A stretch of 64,000 nt of DNA from Bacillus sp. FJAT-26390 (GCF_001682865.1 NZ_MAQX01000033.1:434001-498000); one strand, 5' to 3'. Shown: positions 16,966-25,111, numbered from the stretch's first letter. Program-made: numbers and translations. The notes: generated by a model not told the origin, from the letters alone.

Positions 16966-18174
16966 TCATTCAATTGGCGCTGCTCGCGTGATCCTGTTTT
17001 TTCCCGCGTTTTTTGAGACATACAAAGCTTTATCTGCTTGCTGAAACAGCTCCTCAAAGGTTATGCCGTCTCTATTCGCGCTCACTAGCCCTCCGCTGGT
17101 TGTTACCGAAATCGTTTTCTCCTCGTTAATCCAGGTTTCACTGCCTTCTATCATCCTGCGCAAGCGCTCCGATCGCTCATCGCTATCGCCGGCGAAGCGC
17201 TCCTTCAGAAATATAGCAAATTCTTCGCCGCCTACCCTGCCTACAATGCCGTAATCCGCATATACCTTGGCTAACAGGCTTGAGAAGGTAATCAGCACCT
17301 TGTCGCCCGCCAAATGCCCGTGTACATCGTTAATCCTCTTAAAATCATCGATATCCAGCAGCAGCAGGGAACAGCCCACGCTTGTCTCATTCAACTGCTC
17401 TCCCACTCTTTCGACAAAATGTCTGCGATTGAATACGCCAGTCAGATCATCGATTGTCGCTTGCGCGTACAGCTTCTGTCCGGTTGCTCTCGCGTGCTGC
17501 GCCTCCTGGATTTTATAATCCATCGCTTGTCTTAGCCGGTGGAAGACATACACGATTGCAATCAAACTAGACATAAATAGCAATAAAACAAAGGTGTGAA
17601 TGAGCATCGTCGTCGTAAATTGATTATAGGCTTCTTCGCCGATTTCAAGCTTGTTAACATGAATGAATTTGTTCGCAATATATATGCCATTTAGCAGTAA
17701 TACTAAGGAGCAAACGATGATCATGAACCATCGATCGACGTACAGGCAAAATAAAGTAACGAGCGGGAACACAAAGGTAAACGTAACGGGCGTCGTTGCC
17801 GACAATAAAGTGAACACGTACATGAAGAAGAAGCCGCTAAAGGTGGCGTATCTCACATATCTTGTGAGCGGATTTATTTTGTAAAAAATCGTGCCGGCTA
17901 TAACGGACAGAAATCCCACCGTCAACATAGGAAGCACAAAAACAAGCGATCGTGTTCCTTTCTCGAATTCGATCAGAAAACCCGCCGATAAGATAAACAC
18001 CATAACCCAGCATATGATGATCACTATAAAATTTACAGCGCTTTCATAATAAAAAGCTTTCTGCTCTTTTATATCGAATACTCCTCTCTGCGGACCTCCA
18101 TTTATACTCATATCGTACAAGGAAATGGTTGCCTTGTCACTGAAATGGTCGTACGGGCAATCCCGATTATTCAT
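16966..18174 (-). CDS. Membrane diguanylate cyclase (GGDEF)
   Basis: About 402 residues from ATG 18174. The sensor part has roughly six membrane helices (about residues 35-215 from this start) of no named sensory family. A GGDEF domain at about 235-395 follows, with DDLTGVFNRRHFVERVG, LLLDIDDFKRINDVHGHLAG and the catalytic RVGGEEFAIFL. It makes cyclic di-GMP. There is no EAL or HD-GYP domain. The start is uncertain: an upstream ATG at 18216 lies in the loop of a strong hairpin and is unlikely, while ATG 18111 is also possible. It is monocistronic. Confidence 0.88.
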   Translation of the reverse strand: MNNRDCPYDHFSDKATISLYDMSINGGPQRGVFDIKEQKAFYYESAVNFIVIIICWVMVFILSAGFLIEFEKGTRSLVFVLPMLTVGFLSVIAGTIFYKINPLTRYVRYATFSGFFFMYVFTLLSATTPVTFTFVFPLVTLFCLYVDRWFMIIVCSLVLLLNGIYIANKFIHVNKLEIGEEAYNQFTTTMLIHTFVLLLFMSSLIAIVYVFHRLRQAMDYKIQEAQHARATGQKLYAQATIDDLTGVFNRRHFVERVGEQLNETSVGCSLLLLDIDDFKRINDVHGHLAGDKVLITFSSLLAKVYADYGIVGRVGGEEFAIFLKERFAGDSDERSERLRRMIEGSETWINEEKTISVTTSGGLVSANRDGITFEELFQQADKALYVSKNAGKNRITRAAPIE

Positions 18175-18190
18175 CGTTCCACGCTCATCA

Positions 18191-18245
18191 TAACACAAAA
18201 CAATGCCAAGCATCATTTGATAATGCTTGGCATTGTTTTGTGTTA
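18191..18245. terminator. 23-bp perfect hairpin upstream of the diguanylate cyclase gene
   Basis: Arms 18191-18213 and 18223-18245 are exact reverse complements over 23 bp with a 9-nt loop (18214-18222). On the minus strand the right arm ends in TTGTTTTGTGTTA, so it can terminate the actin/RHH operon that ends at 18340. It sits only about 17 bp before the likely cyclase start and would be in its 5' leader if transcription reads through. Confidence 0.7.
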
Positions 18246-18339
18246 TTAAATATAACTTTGTAATACTAAGTATTACTCTGCATTGCTAAAATAGGCTGAA
18301 AACGGCTTTAAAATGGCCAGAAATACCTAAAATATGTCA

Positions 18340-18711
18340 TTAACTCCATGCTTCAATGTCATCATCATCTATTTCTTCCTCAGCTACCGGCTCTGGAGCA
18401 GTCGCAGAAGGTGCTTTTTCGACTTCCTCAACTGCTTCTGATGCTGCTGCCATTTGCTCTATGCCGGCTGCATAGGGACGATATTCGCTTGCTGCTTGCT
18501 GCAAAGCGGGTGTGCCCTGCAGCATATTTCTTTCCGTCGGAACGAAGGCCTGCAAGTTGCGAACACCGTTCAATGCAATTTCATTCTCCACCAAATAACG
18601 CAGAGAATCCATTAGGTTGGATTGCGAGTTGAGCCATTGCATCACTAATGGATCTTCTGTTTTTTTGGTTTTCAAGCTGATGTTGTCACCGGGAAGCTTA
18701 GTCTTTTTCAT
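18340..18711 (-). CDS. ParR-like ribbon-helix-helix partner of the actin-like protein
   Basis: About 123 residues from ATG 18711 with an AGGTG site. Residues 10-45 have the pattern of an RHH DNA-binding unit: strand NISLKTKK, then two helices in DPLVMQWLNSQSNLMDSLRY and VENEI. The rest is low-complexity and ends in an acidic tail (EEEIDDDDIEAWS). It lies 53 bp downstream of a ParM-like gene, in the same order as parM-parR in plasmids. By analogy it would bind centromere-like DNA and cap the filament. The RHH call is by eye; the acidic tail could contact the actin. Confidence 0.55.
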   Translation of the reverse strand: MKKTKLPGDNISLKTKKTEDPLVMQWLNSQSNLMDSLRYLVENEIALNGVRNLQAFVPTERNMLQGTPALQQAASEYRPYAAGIEQMAAASEAVEEVEKAPSATAPEPVAEEEIDDDDIEAWS

Positions 18712-18764
18712 ATCAATCACCTACCAGAATCCGTTAGATTATGCCCAAGCTTGCGTTATGCAGC

Positions 18765-19961
18765 TTATGCAGGCTGTACCGCTTTGTTTTTGAGCGCTTC
18801 GTAAATTTTGCCGCGCACAAAAGCATCGAGCCCCATTGCATTAAGCAGAACGGCATATTCGGCCGGAATATATAGCAGCTGCATTTCTCTTTCCGAGCAC
18901 AACTCTTTCAGCTGCGGATATAGAACTGAACGCATCAAAATGCTTCCGCCGCCATATACGCAGATAAGATCAATCTCATTGCGAGCTTTCGTGAGCTGTT
19001 TTTTGACATGCTGAACGATTTGCCTAACTTGGCTTTCAAGCGGTCTCTTTAATGTTTTCAGAGCTCTCGCATGGTATTTATGCTTCGGATTTTTGATTAC
19101 ATCGCTGAAAAACTGCCTTGGGCTATCCGGTAAATGGATGAGTCGGTTGAACTCCTGCAAAGCTTCTTCAATCGCATAACCAGCGCCGTGGTGGCTGCCG
19201 TGAACGAATTGACGCAAAAACTTATTGCCCTCGGTAATCGGATACTCCGTGGAGCCATCTCCGATATCGATATGAAGAATACGCTTGTCTTTGAAGAAGC
19301 TGCCGTTAAATTTCTTCTCGATTCCATAGGATTGCAGGAAATCTTCAAAGATTTCGCCTTCTCTCCAGCCGCCAGCGGAATCCTTCTGAAGCGTGAAAAT
19401 AACCGGCGTCGCTTCCGGTACAACCTTAGCGAACGGGAATACGATTTTTACAGCTACGCGTTGAATGCCTAAATGAACGGTCACATGATGCGTGCCGGAA
19501 GTGAACCGTTTCTCGAATTTCGCAGATGTCTCGTCCGTATGCTGAGTAACCGGCAGCGCCGTAGCCATATCCACCTCCACGTCGATTTGCGCGGGGATTT
19601 TTTTCTCTTCGTCATACGCCTTTTGAACTGCCATCGCCGCGATTTGAGCGAGCGTATTGATGACCGGAAGGTCCATGTCGCTTTTTAGATCGATGCCGAT
19701 TTGAAGGTTGTCCAATATTTCTCCGCTCTCTAGAGCGAACTTCCCTACATAGTACATGCCCGGTCTAGCTGCAGGCGAATCAATCGTAACAACCAGCTGG
19801 TCCTGCAAGTTTTTCACAAAACTTTCCGGCGTTTGCTCTTCGCTCCATGGAAGCTCGTCCACCGTACAATTCACATTTGGCTGCTGAATCAGTTTACCGT
19901 CGATAATAAGATCATGCTCACTGTTTCCGTTATCGTTGCCTACAAAGAAATGATAATTCAT
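18765..19961 (-). CDS. ParM/StbA-family actin-like ATPase
   Basis: About 398 residues from ATG 19961, behind AGGAGGAGAG; an upstream in-frame start at 19997 lacks a site. The ATPase shows phosphate-1 FVGNDNGNSEHDLII, phosphate-2 LHIDIGDGSTEYP near residue 235, and the adenosine motif CVYGGGSILM near 345. This is the actin fold of plasmid-segregating ParM/Alp proteins, which form filaments that push DNA apart. The surrounding genes look chromosomal. It precedes the RHH-like gene at 18340-18711, so the pair may segregate DNA or organise another cargo. Confidence 0.82.
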   Translation of the reverse strand: MNYHFFVGNDNGNSEHDLIIDGKLIQQPNVNCTVDELPWSEEQTPESFVKNLQDQLVVTIDSPAARPGMYYVGKFALESGEILDNLQIGIDLKSDMDLPVINTLAQIAAMAVQKAYDEEKKIPAQIDVEVDMATALPVTQHTDETSAKFEKRFTSGTHHVTVHLGIQRVAVKIVFPFAKVVPEATPVIFTLQKDSAGGWREGEIFEDFLQSYGIEKKFNGSFFKDKRILHIDIGDGSTEYPITEGNKFLRQFVHGSHHGAGYAIEEALQEFNRLIHLPDSPRQFFSDVIKNPKHKYHARALKTLKRPLESQVRQIVQHVKKQLTKARNEIDLICVYGGGSILMRSVLYPQLKELCSEREMQLLYIPAEYAVLLNAMGLDAFVRGKIYEALKNKAVQPA

Positions 19962-20185
19962 AATTGCTCTCCTCCTAGAAAAGGTTTTAGGAAACAAAAT
20001 TGGCTATTGTTGTATGGTCGCTAACGCAACGCATCCCTTGGTATTACTTTGCCATACAAAGTGTTAGTATACATCAAGCTAGAGTCCCAGTCCCCATTAA
20101 TCTTTTCTAATCAACTTTTGTCGGAAAATGAGTGTATGGAGCGGTTAGACAGTGATGCTGTCGGTTCTGACCATTTGAACAGCAA

Positions 20186-20222
20186 AAAAAAGCTAACCCG
20201 TCATTGACAGATTAGCTTTTTT
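20186..20222. terminator. Terminator of the secreted His-containing protein gene
   Basis: Perfect 11-bp arms AAAAAAGCTAA (20186-20196) and TTAGCTTTTTT (20212-20222) with a further weak GTCA/TGAC pairing inside. On the minus strand the second arm ends in a T run. It lies just downstream of the gene ending at 20238. The rest of the region 19962-20185 holds an inverted repeat ACTTTG-N5-CAAAGT near 20047 and no gene. Confidence 0.8.
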
Positions 20223-20237
20223 GGAGTGCTTATTTCA

Positions 20238-20894
20238 TTAGTTGAACTGCTTTGGAAATTGCTTGATTACGCCATCCGAGAGGATATCCGCGAACATGAT
20301 CATATGGTCCTCGCCTTTATCGAGCGCTACAATATCAGCTTTCCAGTCCTTCGTAAGCCTGGCCATCATCGTGTCGGTTACAAGTTGAAGATGGACGTAA
20401 AACATCTCTTGCAGCTGCTTGTTCGTCCAATTCGGATTGGCGCTGCTTAAGAATGCCGCAATATCGTCACCGTTTTTGTGCCAGACTTTATTGAACTTAT
20501 CGGCATCTGCTTGATTGCCGCTCTTCATTGCCGTCAATAATTGGCCAGCAATCGAAATATGCTCCTTCAGGAGCTCAGCAATCTTATTGCCTGCTGCTTC
20601 GCCATAATACGGCTTGAACGCATTTCCGATGTCCTGCTGGTTTTTGAGCAGCCGATCCAGCACAACCTGCTGATCTTCAAGCCCGGCTACCGCACTCACT
20701 ATGTAATTTCTAGTCAAAACTACATGGTCAATCCATAGCCTTCTCAAGTCTTCCTTAAGCTTTACAGCAGCAGGGCTTAAATAGCCCTCATGCCCATTTC
20801 GGTGATGGTTGCTGCTTGCATCAGCACTTATGGGCGCAGCACTAATAGCCAAAATCATGCATACTAGCGTGACGATGAGTAATCTGCTTTTCAT
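20238..20894 (-). CDS. Secreted helical protein with spaced histidines, unknown function
   Basis: About 218 residues from ATG 20894 behind AAGGAGAAGG; an upstream start at 20918 is less likely. A signal peptide covers residues 1-25 (LLIVTLVCMILAISAAPISA). The mature part looks all-helical and has His in each of several helices: LWIDHVVLTRNYIV, LLKEHISIAGQLL, KVWHKNGDDI, MFYVHLQLVTDTM and EDHMIMFAD. Regularly placed His with Asp/Glu suggests a metal-binding four-helix bundle, but no named motif is certain. I recall similar Bacillus and Paenibacillus proteins with unreliable labels. Its own terminator follows at 20186-20222. Confidence 0.6.
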   Translation of the reverse strand: MKSRLLIVTLVCMILAISAAPISADASSNHHRNGHEGYLSPAAVKLKEDLRRLWIDHVVLTRNYIVSAVAGLEDQQVVLDRLLKNQQDIGNAFKPYYGEAAGNKIAELLKEHISIAGQLLTAMKSGNQADADKFNKVWHKNGDDIAAFLSSANPNWTNKQLQEMFYVHLQLVTDTMMARLTKDWKADIVALDKGEDHMIMFADILSDGVIKQFPKQFN

Positions 20895-20963
20895 AGATAC
20901 CTTCTCCTTTAGTGACACGAATGGAATAGCCTATCATAGTGTCTGCTATTCCGCTCGTTTCAT

Positions 20964-21518
20964 TCATAGAGATTTGCCCAGAGGCGTAGGCATCCCATCG
21001 ATGCTTTTCGTATTTTTCTCTTTCCAGTATTCCTTCAAGCCTTCCTCGCCCTTTTGGACCGACCAACGCTGAAGCGTTTCTCTTTCTCCTTCATAGGACA
21101 TGAACGGAATGGAGTAGCCGCAGGAGGTTTGTACCTTGTGAACTTCGATGTCAATGATCTGTCTTGCGCCCGGAAGCGGCGAGAACAGCGGATACAAGGC
21201 GTCCCACTCCGCTGTTGCTGGCAGCACAACCTTTCCGGTGCCATACAATCTCAAAATATTAGGAGCCCCTTCAAATGCGCAAAACATGACCGTTATTCTT
21301 TTGTTCTCATCAAGATGCGCGCTTGTTTCATTCCCGCTGCCTGTCAGATCCAAATAGGCTACGCGATTAGGGGACAAAATGGTTAGGCAATCATGTCCCT
21401 TCGGAGAGATATTGACATGCCCTTCCTCCGATAACGGTGCCGATCCTACGAAAAAAATATGCTGCTGACGGATAAACGCCTCATGCTGCGGAAGCATCGC
21501 ATCAAATTGCTTTCCCAT
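20964..21518 (-). CDS. Pyridoxamine 5'-phosphate oxidase-like FMN-binding protein
   Basis: About 184 residues of the split-barrel PNPOx-like family: FVGSAPLSEEGHVNISPKGH, then RVAYLDLTGSGNETSAHLDE, KRITVMFCAFEGAPNILRLY and GTGKVVLP. Proteins of this group bind FMN or F420-like cofactors and often reduce or bind haem; the exact substrate is unknown. ATG 21518 is chosen over an in-frame GTG at 21527; the site AAAGAG is weak. It is encoded 69 bp upstream of the secreted protein on the same strand, with no visible terminator between them. Confidence 0.8.
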   Translation of the reverse strand: MGKQFDAMLPQHEAFIRQQHIFFVGSAPLSEEGHVNISPKGHDCLTILSPNRVAYLDLTGSGNETSAHLDENKRITVMFCAFEGAPNILRLYGTGKVVLPATAEWDALYPLFSPLPGARQIIDIEVHKVQTSCGYSIPFMSYEGERETLQRWSVQKGEEGLKEYWKEKNTKSIDGMPTPLGKSL

Positions 21519-21765
21519 ACTGCCCACACTCTTTTCTTATTGAGATTATTGAGATGTCCGTTCCATGATCCGATGGCTTACTGTTGTTGCTATTAATGTA
21601 AAAGCAACCGTCCCCTCTTGTCAATTCGCTCCCAGATGCAATAGCGTTGGCGATGAAGTAGAGGGGCTATATGTGCGCTTATATGTGGGTGGAGTGGCTG
21701 GGCTGGTGCATCGTGCTGCGTTTGAGGATGAGGATGAGGATGAGAGTAACTAGATAGATGCAAGA

Positions 21766-21840
21766 TTAACGGGAGATTTTCCCGCTAAGCGCTCTAAATC
21801 GGCTTCATATCGAAAAATTAGCAGGAGATTTTCCTGTTAA
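21766..21840. repeat. Two copies of a 23-bp palindromic element
   Basis: Copy A (21766-21788) and copy B (21818-21840) share the core GGAGATTTTCC. Each is a hairpin in which both arms covary: CGGGA with TCCCG in A and CAGGA with TCCTG in B, with TTA and TAA at the ends. Paired changes that keep the stem suggest the structure matters. The same GGAGATTTTC core recurs near 35799. Confidence 0.7.
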
Positions 21841-22035
21841 TTGGTTTTGGAGCGCTTCGCGAAACCGTTTGCGGTTAGCAAAAGGCAAAAGGGATCCGTT
21901 CTTGATTAGTTCGTTATTAGGTTGGAGTCCGTGAGTTTAGGTTGTAGGATCGTTTGCGGCTGGCTAGAGGCGGATCTAGTCGTATGAGCAAGGCTTTAAG
22001 CACGCTAGCGTTGACCTTAAAACTCCCGCACGTCA

Positions 22036-22075
22036 AACGAGCCTTAGAGGGAACTCTAAAGGCTCGTTGTTTTTC
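22036..22075. terminator. Terminator-like stem downstream of speH
   Basis: Arms AACGAGCCTTAGAG (22036-22049) and CTCTAAAGGCTCGTT (22054-22068) pair with one bulged A and a 4-nt loop. The T-rich tail (GTTTTTC) is on the plus strand, while on the minus strand, where speH ends at 22087, the tail is only GTTTGAC. It may be a weak minus-strand terminator. Confidence 0.5.
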
Positions 22076-22086
22076 GCAGAATATGT

Positions 22087-22476
22087 TTAGCCTACCGCAA
22101 GCTGAGCATGCTCGACTTGGAGCTCGCCGGTTCCGCGGATTATTTTCACATTGGACGTTTCGGTTGGCTCCAGGAACGCCAGCATCGCCTTGATCGCGAC
22201 GTCTGGATCGACCGCTGTTCCGCATGTATAACAGTCGAGCGCGGCGAAGCCTTTCTCTGGATACGTATGAATCGACATATGGCTCTCGGATAACAACAGC
22301 AGCACGGTAGCCCCTTGCGGCTCAAACTGCTTAACCTGCACGGACAAAATGCTCGCTCCGCTTGATTCCGCAGCTTGTACCATTTGGGCGCTAAGCTTGT
22401 CTGCCTGATTCAAATGATCAAACGCAATTCCCCATGCGTCAACTGCAACATGGCGGCCATATGTGGAATATTCCAT
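22087..22476 (-). CDS. speH: S-adenosylmethionine decarboxylase proenzyme (class 1B)
   Basis: A 129-residue proenzyme that self-cleaves to form a pyruvoyl cofactor and makes decarboxylated SAM, the aminopropyl donor for spermidine. The cleavage site is in LLSESHMSIHTYPEKG, between Glu64 and Ser65. The catalytic His is in the same block, and the Cys is in DCYTCG (Cys85). The length is typical of the Bacillus/Thermotoga type. It lies 3 bp downstream of a nitrilase gene and is the last gene of a three-gene operon. No spermidine synthase or arginine decarboxylase is in the window. Confidence 0.95.
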   Translation of the reverse strand: MEYSTYGRHVAVDAWGIAFDHLNQADKLSAQMVQAAESSGASILSVQVKQFEPQGATVLLLLSESHMSIHTYPEKGFAALDCYTCGTAVDPDVAIKAMLAFLEPTETSNVKIIRGTGELQVEHAQLAVG

Positions 22477-22479
22477 CGC

Positions 22480-23367
22480 TCAGCACTCTCCTAGAAGTAG
22501 TTTTACGGGCTCGTATTGATATAAAGACGGTCGGCGGTCATAAAAAGGGGCCACCACGCCATGCTCGCGGTTCTCCTGCAGCATCGCAAAATCAAGCTCC
22601 GCCAACGCCATGCCGCTCTCATTCACAACGCCAACTTGAAGAATGCCCTGCTCGGAAAACGGATAATCGCAAGGAGAAAACACGCCAGCCTGGCAATAGC
22701 CCTGATCGACCTGAAGCAGACCTTCAGGCAGCGAGCCAACCATGCCGCTCAGCACAACAAACAGCTGATTCTCGATCGCTCTAGCCTGCGCGCAGTGGCG
22801 AACGCGGTAATAGCCGAAAGCTGAATCCGTATAAGAAGGGCATAACAGCAGCTGCGCACCCTGCTCCGCCGCCATGCGGGCAAGCTCTGGAAACTCAATA
22901 TCATAACATGTCGTGATCGCGAGTTTGCCCCATTTCGACTCGATCATGTTCAGCCTATCTCCTGCCACCAAGGACCAGCTATTGCGCTCCTCTGGCGTGA
23001 GATGCAGCTTAGTCTGTACCTCTACCCTTCCATCAGGGAAAAATAAGTAAGCATTGTTAACAAACCCGTCTTCCTCATGGCAAATATGGGTGCCGCCAAG
23101 AATGGTGATGCCAAATGCCCGGCTGCTCTGCAAAAAAAAGTTCATATACTTCGCTGTATAATTGCTTAAATAATGGCATGCCTCTTTATGAGACATCGCC
23201 GGCTTCAAGCTGAGCAGATGGGCCGTCATATATTCCGGAAAAACAACAAGCTCCGCACCCTGCTCCGCCGCCTTGCTAATCGTTGACGTTAATCCCTTCC
23301 AAAACTGCTCTTCGGATTCGATGAACGTCAATTCATACTGAATGGTTGCGACGCTTAAAACGTTCAT
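22480..23367 (-). CDS. Carbon-nitrogen hydrolase (nitrilase superfamily), catalytically intact
   Basis: A 295-residue soluble amidase-like enzyme. The Glu-Lys-Cys triad can be read as Glu45 (VVFPEYMT), Lys120 (VQTKLHLTPEERN) and Cys154 (ITTCYDIEFPEL), all in their usual contexts. The substrate is unknown; neighbouring speH suggests a polyamine-related amide, such as a carbamoyl or acyl polyamine. It starts at ATG 23367 behind AGAAGGGG with a 12-nt spacer. It is closely related to the C-terminal half of the upstream fusion protein, which has lost the Cys, so the two likely arose by duplication. Confidence 0.85.
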   Translation of the reverse strand: MNVLSVATIQYELTFIESEEQFWKGLTSTISKAAEQGAELVVFPEYMTAHLLSLKPAMSHKEACHYLSNYTAKYMNFFLQSSRAFGITILGGTHICHEEDGFVNNAYLFFPDGRVEVQTKLHLTPEERNSWSLVAGDRLNMIESKWGKLAITTCYDIEFPELARMAAEQGAQLLLCPSYTDSAFGYYRVRHCAQARAIENQLFVVLSGMVGSLPEGLLQVDQGYCQAGVFSPCDYPFSEQGILQVGVVNESGMALAELDFAMLQENREHGVVAPFYDRRPSLYQYEPVKLLLGEC

Positions 23368-23387
23368 ATATGCAGCCAGCCCCTTCT

Positions 23388-24926
23388 CTAGGAACGAATT
23401 TGCAAGGAGTAAATATCCGTTCGACGGTCACGGAACGTTAACACCTCTTTGGATTTGCGGTGCCGCTGCAAAATTTCCATATCTACCTCGGCCATAATGA
23501 CCGCCTCCGTATTTTCACTGCATTCCCCTGCTATTCCGTCACGCGGGAAGGAGAAATCCGTCGGCGTATAGACGCCTGACTGCGCATATTGAATATCTAC
23601 ATTATCCACATGCGTCAGGTTGCCGACCGTTCCGGAGGTGACGGTAAACACTTGGTTTTCGATCGCGCGCGCTTGCGCGCAATACTTCACCCGAAGGAAA
23701 GTCTGTCGATCCTCCGCGCAGAACGGCACAAATACGATCTGCGCCCCCTCCTCTGCAACGATTCTGGAGATTTCGGGATATTCGATATCGCTGCTGAGCT
23801 GAATCGATATTTTGCCGCAATCGGTATCGAATACCTCCAGCTTCGAGCCGCCGTTAATGCCCCACCACATGCGCTCGTTCGGCGAAATATGCAGCTTGTA
23901 TTGCTGTTCGATCGTGCCGTCGCGGCGGAATAAATGGCCGACGTTATAAATCCGATTATTTTGCTCAATAAAGTGAGAGCCGCCAATGATGTTCACGTTG
24001 TATTTAACCGCTAGCTCCGTAAACAGCTCCACGTATTGCTTCGTAAAGGTGCTTAGCTTCCGTACCGCAGAGCTGGGTGAGCGCTCCTCGAGATAGGACA
24101 GCAGCTGCATCGTCAAATTTTCAGGAAAAACAACAAAATCCGATTTATAATCAGCCGCTACATCGACATAATGCTCGCACTGCATGGCGAATTCCTCAAA
24201 GGAATCAATCTTCTTCATCATATATTGAACGACGCAGATGCGAACGGGAAAAGAAAGCTTATAATGCGTCTTGCTGTTGCTTAGCTTGTACTCGATGTTG
24301 TTCCACTCCAGCAGAGCCGCATAGTTCATCGAGTCATCGTCATCCGACAAATAATTCGTAATGATCCGCTTCAAGGTAAACCCGTTCATCATCTGGAACG
24401 TGAGCACGGGGTCATAGATGTTTTGCTGCAATACTTCCTCCGCGTACTCTCTCGGAGACATTTCATTGCTATGCTTGTGGTAGCCGGGAATTCGCCCGCC
24501 AACGATGATGCTTTTCAGATTCATCTTCTCCGCAAGGCGCTTGCGCGCTTCGTAAAGCCGCCTTCCGATCTTCATTCGGCGGTAATCGGGATGCACCATG
24601 ACTTCCATCCCATATAGGCTCTCGCCACGCGGATTATGATTGCGGATAAAACCTTTATCCGTAATTTCGGAATAGGTATGCTGCTCCAAATAGTCGTCAA
24701 AGTTAACGATAAGACTCGAACAGGAGCCGATAATATCGCCATCAAGCTCTACGCATATTTGCCCTTCCGGGAAAATGCGAATATGGCTTTCCATTTGGCT
24801 GATCTTCCAAGGATGCATATTGGGGAAACAGACAAGCTGCAAGGCAATGATCTTCTCGATATCTGCGTTTTCAATATTTCGAATGATCATCTTTTTCTCG
24901 AATTGGGAAATTTGGTCCGATGTCAT
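23388..24926 (-). CDS. GNAT acetyltransferase / nitrilase-like fusion with Cys replaced by Ser
   Basis: A 512-residue fusion. Residues 12-190 form a GNAT domain, with acetyl-CoA loop DYRRMKIGRRLYEARKRLAE near 114-133. Residues 228-505 form a nitrilase-like domain with Glu269 (VVFPENLT) and Lys344 (QQYKLHISPNER). At the nucleophile position the sequence reads IQLSSDIEYPEI: Ser378 aligns with the Cys of the neighbouring nitrilase (ITTCYDIEFPEL). Thus the hydrolase part should be inactive or altered. Known fusions of this type carry Cys. It starts behind GAGGAGCC and leads the operon with nitrilase and speH. Confidence 0.85.
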   Translation of the reverse strand: MTSDQISQFEKKMIIRNIENADIEKIIALQLVCFPNMHPWKISQMESHIRIFPEGQICVELDGDIIGSCSSLIVNFDDYLEQHTYSEITDKGFIRNHNPRGESLYGMEVMVHPDYRRMKIGRRLYEARKRLAEKMNLKSIIVGGRIPGYHKHSNEMSPREYAEEVLQQNIYDPVLTFQMMNGFTLKRIITNYLSDDDDSMNYAALLEWNNIEYKLSNSKTHYKLSFPVRICVVQYMMKKIDSFEEFAMQCEHYVDVAADYKSDFVVFPENLTMQLLSYLEERSPSSAVRKLSTFTKQYVELFTELAVKYNVNIIGGSHFIEQNNRIYNVGHLFRRDGTIEQQYKLHISPNERMWWGINGGSKLEVFDTDCGKISIQLSSDIEYPEISRIVAEEGAQIVFVPFCAEDRQTFLRVKYCAQARAIENQVFTVTSGTVGNLTHVDNVDIQYAQSGVYTPTDFSFPRDGIAGECSENTEAVIMAEVDMEILQRHRKSKEVLTFRDRRTDIYSLQIRS

Positions 24927-25042
24927 AGAGGCTCCTCGTTTACTTGTTTTGCCCCATTATACAGCCGGACTTTTTCTCCAGTATTAGTGTGCCGTAAAAG
25001 ATTTGTAAACTTTTTTAAATTTTAACTGATATATGCAGGAGG

Positions 25043-25092
25043 AAAAAAAAGGCCGCAGCGGCTTAGTCCGATTCGACTTTACCGCTGCAGCC
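25043..25092 (-). terminator. Terminator of greA
   Basis: Arms GGCCGCAGCGG (25051-25061) and CCGCTGCAGCC (25082-25092) pair with one G-U mismatch. On the minus strand the stem is followed by TTTTTTTTCC (complement of 25043-25050). It lies 20 bp beyond the greA stop codon. Confidence 0.85.
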
Positions 25093-25111
25093 CCTATTTG
25101 AGGAAGAATGA

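Larger units (their letters stand above)
21528..22086. other. Gene-free region with palindromic repeats
   Basis: No convincing gene in about 560 bp. It contains a short GAGGAT tandem repeat (about 21724-21742), two related 23-bp hairpins at 21766-21788 and 21818-21840, and a terminator-like stem at 22036-22068. Small open frames on both strands have unusual composition and no ribosome binding site. Confidence 0.6.

Noticed and set aside
18174-18216. ATG 18216 as start of the diguanylate cyclase
   Set aside because: The codon lies in the loop of a 23-bp perfect hairpin and has no ribosome binding site. A later ATG is more likely.
19973-20185. A centromere-like repeat array upstream of the actin-like gene
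   Set aside because: Only one 6-bp inverted repeat (ACTTTG-N5-CAAAGT) was seen, with no iterated units as in known parC sites.
21565-21753. A 62-codon plus-strand frame ending EDEDEDESN
   Set aside because: The acidic end is made by a GAGGAT tandem repeat, and there is no ribosome binding site or recognisable motif.
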